From contig DNHS01000018.1 in NCBI GenBank assembly GCA_003485765.1, positions 1 through 7,422 on the forward strand: a stretch of DNA of 7,422 nt. The letters are read 5' to 3'. Made by a program: the position numbers and the translations under genes. Within the stretch, counting starts at the first letter, position 1, and each line of letters opens with the position of its first letter. Positions 1 to 6,000 of the stretch are shown here, piece by piece. The stretch comes from Candidatus Omnitrophota bacterium (GTDB taxonomy: Bacteria > Omnitrophota > Gorgyraeia > Gorgyraeales > Gorgyraeaceae). Under the pieces are notes generated by a model. That model searched no databases. It was not told the origin of the DNA and saw only the letters and a list, made by a program, of their open reading frames with translations.

Positions 1-3000
1 TTGTCACTTCTTGGGCTTTGGCTCTGCCGTATTTCTGGTCATTGGCAGTATAATATTCCTCTATTACTATCTTCTGAATATCTACTACAGCTCCTGGATT
101 TCCATCTTTATCTGGAGCATAAGTCGTGATTATCTGTGATTTCACCTTTCCATATTTTAGATCTACCGCATCAGTATAATAATCTTCTATTTCAATCTTT
201 TGTATATCAAGCACAATATTTTCATCTTTAGGATTAAGAGTGGTGATTATCTGTGACTTTACTTTCCCATATTTAAGATCGCTTGGATCAGTATAGTAAT
301 CCTCTATAATTATTTTTTGATCGTCTATTAATATAGACCCATCTGGGGTATAAGTTTTAACTCGCTGTTCACGCACCTTTCCTGCATATTGATGGCCTTC
401 TCCATAATATGAAAGGGTTAACTCCTGAAGACTAAGCACTATACTGCCATCAGGAGTATAAGTTGTAACACGCTGTTTGATAGCCTTCCCGTTCGCATCA
501 TAAGCGGTTATTTCGATACTCTGATTATCTATAGCTAAAGTTGGATTGTTAGGGTTATAACTTATTACATTCTGCGTATGTACTTTCCCGGCATATTGAT
601 GGCCTTCTGCATAATATGTAAGAGCTACTTCTTGAATACTAATCACGCTAGCGCCATTAGGGCTATAGGTAGTAATACGCTGTTTTAAAGGATTATCACC
701 TTCATAAGTAAGTATCTCAATGCTCTGGTTATCTATAATTGTGGTAGGATTATCTGGGTTATCATTAGGATTGTAGCTTATTGTATCCTGCGTATGCACC
801 TTTCCATCAGCATAATAAGAAACAGTTATATCCTGGATGCCAAGGACTTTGCCTGTAGACGATCGACTTATGATACGTTGAGTCTTAGATTGGCTGTTTG
901 TCTTCGATAAAACTTCTATTGTCTGTGAATCTATTATGTTGCCATTTGCATCATAATGCGTAACTGTGTAGGAATTTACCTGGCCTGTGGCTGGATCAAA
1001 CGATTGAATATCTATTTTTTCTGAGCCAGTTACATTGCCATTTGTATCCTTATGGGTAACAGTGTAAGAATTGACCTGGCCTGTTACCGGATCAATAGAG
1101 TGAATATCTGTCTTTTCTGAGCCTATTACATTACCATTTGCATCATAATTTGTGGTTGTATAAGAATTGACCTGGCCTGTGGCTGGATCAAACGATTGAA
1201 TATCTATTTTTTCTGAGCCAGTTACATTGCCATTTGCATCATAATGCGTAACTGTGTAGGAATTAGTCTGGCCTGTGACTAGATCAGTAGAGTGTATTTG
1301 GAAAGAATCTATACCTATAATATTACCCTGGTCGTCATAAATAGGAATATCGTAAGAGGTGGGCGCAGCTTGTTCTTCTTCGCCAGCAGCCGCTGCAACT
1401 GTCTGAGATTCCTCTGCAGGAGGAGCCGCAGGAGGAGCGTTTAAATTCAGATCTTCTGTCCATACCTTATGTTTAACTTCTGAAAGCGGGAACATTCCAT
1501 ATCCTTTAACTTTTCTTGAGATAAGATTTTGGTCTTGATCAAACTTTTCTATTGTCTGTCTATATACCTGCCCGCCTTTTTTAAATGGCGGCAGGATTAT
1601 CTTTGTTTTTCTAGTTATGTTCTGTATTTGGGGCATTTCATCATCATAGAAACTCTTTACAATAGAATCGGATTCAAAATTAAAATTTTCATCAAAAGAA
1701 AGGGAATGCTGTTCTTTAATTCTACCAAGCCTTCCATATCTCGTAGTTATTATCTGTCTATTTTTAAAATTACCTTTTATATCATAAGTATCTATAATCT
1801 GCTCTATTACCTTCCCAAATGAATCGTATTTGGTGCCAGAATATTTTATTTTACCAGTTACTCTTCCTGCCTTGCTTTTTATCTCTTCTTCTCCGCTAGC
1901 AGCCCCTTTTAAATCGCGAACATAAAAGAAAATAGGGGTATCTTGAGGCCCTGCAATAGCTGAAACATCCGATATGGGCTGTGGCCCAAAAGTGTCTGTC
2001 TTAACATTGACTTGATTTCCATATCTGTCATAGAAAAATGTTATTGATTTAATCATTTCGTTCGTTTTCATGTTATACAAATATATTTCTTTCTTTGAAT
2101 CTGTATGGATTAAATTTTCGTCAAAAGATATTACCTTGTTTGTTCTTGCGTTTCCCTTGGCGTCAAAGGTATTAAAGGTATACTGCTCCATTTCAAGGTT
2201 ACTATTCTTGTCAAAGCTCAATCTATCTTCGTTTACAGTTCTATTCATATGGTCATAGACAATAGATAAAGATATGGATTTTTTCGGAATTATTTGATCT
2301 ATAAATCTATTTTTAACATCAGGGGTATCTGTAGGCTGGGTAAAATATTCATATCTGCGTTGTGATCTTATATTGCCTGTAGTATCAGTAGATAAAACTA
2401 TTGTTTTCCCAAAGGTAGTAGCAGATACGTCTATACCATTTTCTTTTAGAGAAGTCTCTTTTTTAGTCTGACTCTTTAAAAAACCTTCGCTATTATATGA
2501 AAGCGCCTCAAGAGATAAAGATGTTTTCATGTTGTTGCTGCCATAAGAAAATATCTCGCTTGCTCTCATCCTGCCGAAATCATCATATGAATATTGAGAA
2601 ACCTTCCATCCAGACACAAGCCCGAACTTTGTGCTTTCTATTCCTTTATTTAATATGAGTTGCCCGAGTTCATCATAATACATATCTTTCATATATCCTG
2701 ATTTTGCCTCGCCTTCGCCTGGAATAGTTTTATAATCATACCCTAACACCTGGCTGAATTCATTGTATAAGATACCTGTTTTCAAAGTCTCCTCAGAGGC
2801 ATTAAGGGCTTTTGGCATAGAATCTGATAATTCTTCTATTCTGATATTCAATAATTTTATGTCACTGAACTCGCTGTCAAATATACTAATCATCATCTCT
2901 AAATTATCACTAGCGCCTTTATAAATATTCTGATTTAAACGCTCTGCTGCATAGTCTCCTGCGCTCTTAAGGCTTGTCTTATCAAACCAATCTTCGCCTG

Positions 3001-6000
3001 TTTCTTCTCCTCCCTCTTCATTAAGTTTTAAAGAATCGTCTATAAAGGAAAAGATTTCATTTTGTTTATCTATAAATTCTTTTTTATCATCATAATATTT
3101 ACCTAAAAATTTTAAAGCGTCTAACGCGGTTAATGCCTGTGACAGAGTATCTATTTTCATGGTATCAGCTGTTTCAAAATCGCCTTGATCTAACGTCTTA
3201 GCCCAATTATCTGTTTTGGTTCCCAAATCATTAAGTAAATTTGCTATTGCTTCAATGTCATCCGAATGTGTATAACCATTTTGCCTGTCTAGATATTCTT
3301 TTTTCTTTTCCTCTTCTTTTATTCTAACAAGGTCCGCTATAGATTTAGATAACCTATTGCTTATCTCTTGCAGTTCTTTATGTAATGCCAGGCTTGAACC
3401 ATCTTTTTCTAATGCCTCTATAAGTCCTTCAGCCTTTTCTTCTATAGAAGAAAGTTCTGTTTTTATATTTTTTAATGCCTCTTCGATTTCCAGTTTATTA
3501 ACTCCTTTAGCTATAAGTTTATCTATCTCCTTTGAAATATCATTGGCTAAATTTTTTATCTTAAATACCTGTTGCAGCGAAACTCCTTCTTTAGTTGTCT
3601 TTTCTTTAGAATATATCAACTGGCCGAAACTATTATACTGAGCATCTGAAAATTCTTTAAGCGCTGCATTTTTTACATTAAAAGGTATAGCTTCAATGAC
3701 TTCTTTTATAGGTATCTCCAGCTCTAATACAGCTGCTATTAACCGTTCCTCGTCTTTTGCCATGGCTGAAACTTCGTCAGATTTTTCTTTTGTTGAATTT
3801 ACTATTGCCTCTATATTCTGAGCTCTTAACTTTGCTTCTTCAGCCAATCCTTTTAAATGGTCTTTATTAGACCATCCATTACGATCTGCTTCCTGCGCAA
3901 GTTTTTCTAATTTCGATGCTTCAGTATTGGCTTCTGATTTTATGTTATTAAGCTGTTCATAAGACATCTTTAAAAGCTCTGCTGCAAATCTTAATTCTTT
4001 GGCCTTTTCATTGATTTCTTTGCTAAGTTCGTTCAGCCTATTATAAATGGCGTTTGCCGCATTGATCGCAGCATGCGATATAGAGGTTGTTTCTTCCTTT
4101 GTTTTTCCTGCTGTAAAAGCATCCTGCAATTCATCAAATTTAGATAACGCTGCATCTGTCAGACTGATAAGCTCCCTATAGGCATCCATTAGCTGCGTGT
4201 CATTCTGCGCCTTTGCTTGTAAATATCTGCTATCTAACTCTTCTTTCAAAAGTTCGGTAATATGCAATACTTTAACTGCATTTTCGCTTGATACGCCAAA
4301 TGTTAATACTTCTTCTTTGTACTCTACCACTCGGCCTTCTGTATTGTATTTTGTATCGTATCTTATAACTTTCTCTTCGCTCTTAGCTCCAAGAGGTATA
4401 AAATCTGCCAGATCTATAGTTAAATCTTCCAGGCGTTTTGCCTCTGTTATATAGTAGGTAATATTTTTTGTAAGGCTATTAAGCTGAACAGTTATAACAT
4501 TTACTTCATTAATTGATTTATCTAAATCTATTTTTTCGTCTCCCATTTTTTCTATAAGATTTGTCAAAGACGCAAGTACTTCTGGCGGCACATTCTCTTG
4601 CTCTAAAAGGGTATCATACAGGTCTTTTGTATTGTTTATAGAAGAATCTAATTCTCCTTTTTCCCCTTTTAAGAAAGACAGGTAATCATCCGATGCTTCA
4701 TTAAATGCCTGGAACGCAACATTAAATCCTTTTATAGCCTGAAGCGCCTCTATTTCTGACCTTTGTTTAGCTTCTTTAAAATTATTAGCAGCTGTCCTTG
4801 CCTCATTTAAAAACAATAACATTTTCTTTACTTTTTCATTTGCTTCCTTAGCGTTATCAGCGTCTTTTTTCAGTTTTGTAATATCTACGCCTGCTCCAGA
4901 AACTCCATTGCTGACAGCATCATCATACGCTTCTTTTGCTGCTTCATACGTGGTTTCTAACCTTTGGGAGAGCGCTTCTAAATCAGCAATATACACGTCC
5001 AACGAACCGACCACTGTTTCCATATCTCCCGCATTAAGCTGCGCGTATTTCAAATAATCTTTACTAACGCCAACCATGTCCCATAATTTTGCGTAAATTT
5101 CTTTCTGAGCGACAGTTAACTCTTTCAGATCAACTCCTTTACTTACTGAGGTAAAAAGTGAGGCAATGTTATCTTTCGTATTATTCGCTAACTCAAGCAA
5201 ATTTTCTAGCTTAGTCTTATTTCCCCTAAGGAAATTAAGCTCTTGTTCAAGTTTACCTGCTTCATCTGTTAGGTTATTAGATGCTGCTGATTCTTTTTTC
5301 TCTTCTAAATCCCTTATTCTGGCATCTGTTTCCCTGATATTAAAATCAATGTATCTTGCATAACTGTCTGCATTAAGCGCGCTATTCCATAACCCTCCCA
5401 TATCATTTCCACCGCGCATAGTATAATCTTCGTAGCTGACAAGCTGGCCTAATTCATTATATTTCATATTTGAACGTTGGTTTAAATTTGTTATATTCAT
5501 CTCAAATGACATGTTGGAAACTAATCTTTCAAATGAATATTTTAATTGATCTAATGTTTTAGCGCCATCATCAACTATGTTTAAAACAGATTCGGAATTA
5601 TTAATTTCCTTATTCAGTGTATTTAAATCAGTGCCATATTTAGATGACACTTCATTTTTAATGCTCTTTTCTTCTGTAAGCGCCCATTCCCCTGCTTGAT
5701 TTTTCTTATATACCTCCTGACTGAAATTAAGCAATATATCAATATGAGTTGTATCGTAACTAAAATTATCCTCTACGACCTTGGCCTTCTGCTCTAACTG
5801 GTTAGCCTCATTTATAATAGAAGCAATAGTCTCTCTTCTTGTAATCCTCGCATTTTGGTCATAGTCTTCAACTGCAAGTTTCATAATACCTATAATATTG
5901 CCTTCTTTGACAAAATAACTTTCTATGGTCTTTTTTAACAATGCGCCTGAAGCGTTATTTTCGCTTGTAACAATCTCCTGCCTTACCAGTTCGCTTCTTA

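Larger units (their letters stand above)
860..1339 (-). repeat. Five 32-residue (96-bp) tandem YD-like repeats (residues 2028-2187)
   Basis: The Tyr/Lys-Asp...Gly-Asn core recurs at residues 2028, 2060, 2092, 2124 (with K-D in place of Y-D) and 2156, exactly 96 bases apart with no indels. The unit consensus is YDANGNVxGSEKIDI followed by QSFDPATGQVNSYTVTH. The first unit is diverged in its first half (YDDQGNIIG) and the fifth diverges after DSQTIEV, where it merges into the next repeat type. The middle units are close in DNA as well as protein, so they expanded recently. The sequence predicts paired beta strands with Gly-Asn turns, as in YD repeats or bacterial adhesin stalks. Copy number could vary between strains. 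Confidence 0.9.

Noticed and set aside
860..1339. Possible CRISPR array because of regular spacing and near-identical blocks.
   Set aside because: The repeats adjoin without unique spacers, keep an open reading frame and encode a clear 32-residue protein repeat.
1706..2773. Classical RHS toxin core with C-terminal toxin.
   Set aside because: The repeat period is 30 residues or irregular rather than about 20, and no DPxGL-type RHS core end motif was seen; the chain instead continues into other beta repeats.
2786..5545. SMC/Rad50-like chromosome segregation ATPase, suggested by the long coiled coils.
   Set aside because: No Walker A, ABC signature or hinge motif was seen, and YD-like hairpins plus large beta-repeat arrays in the same chain do not fit that family.
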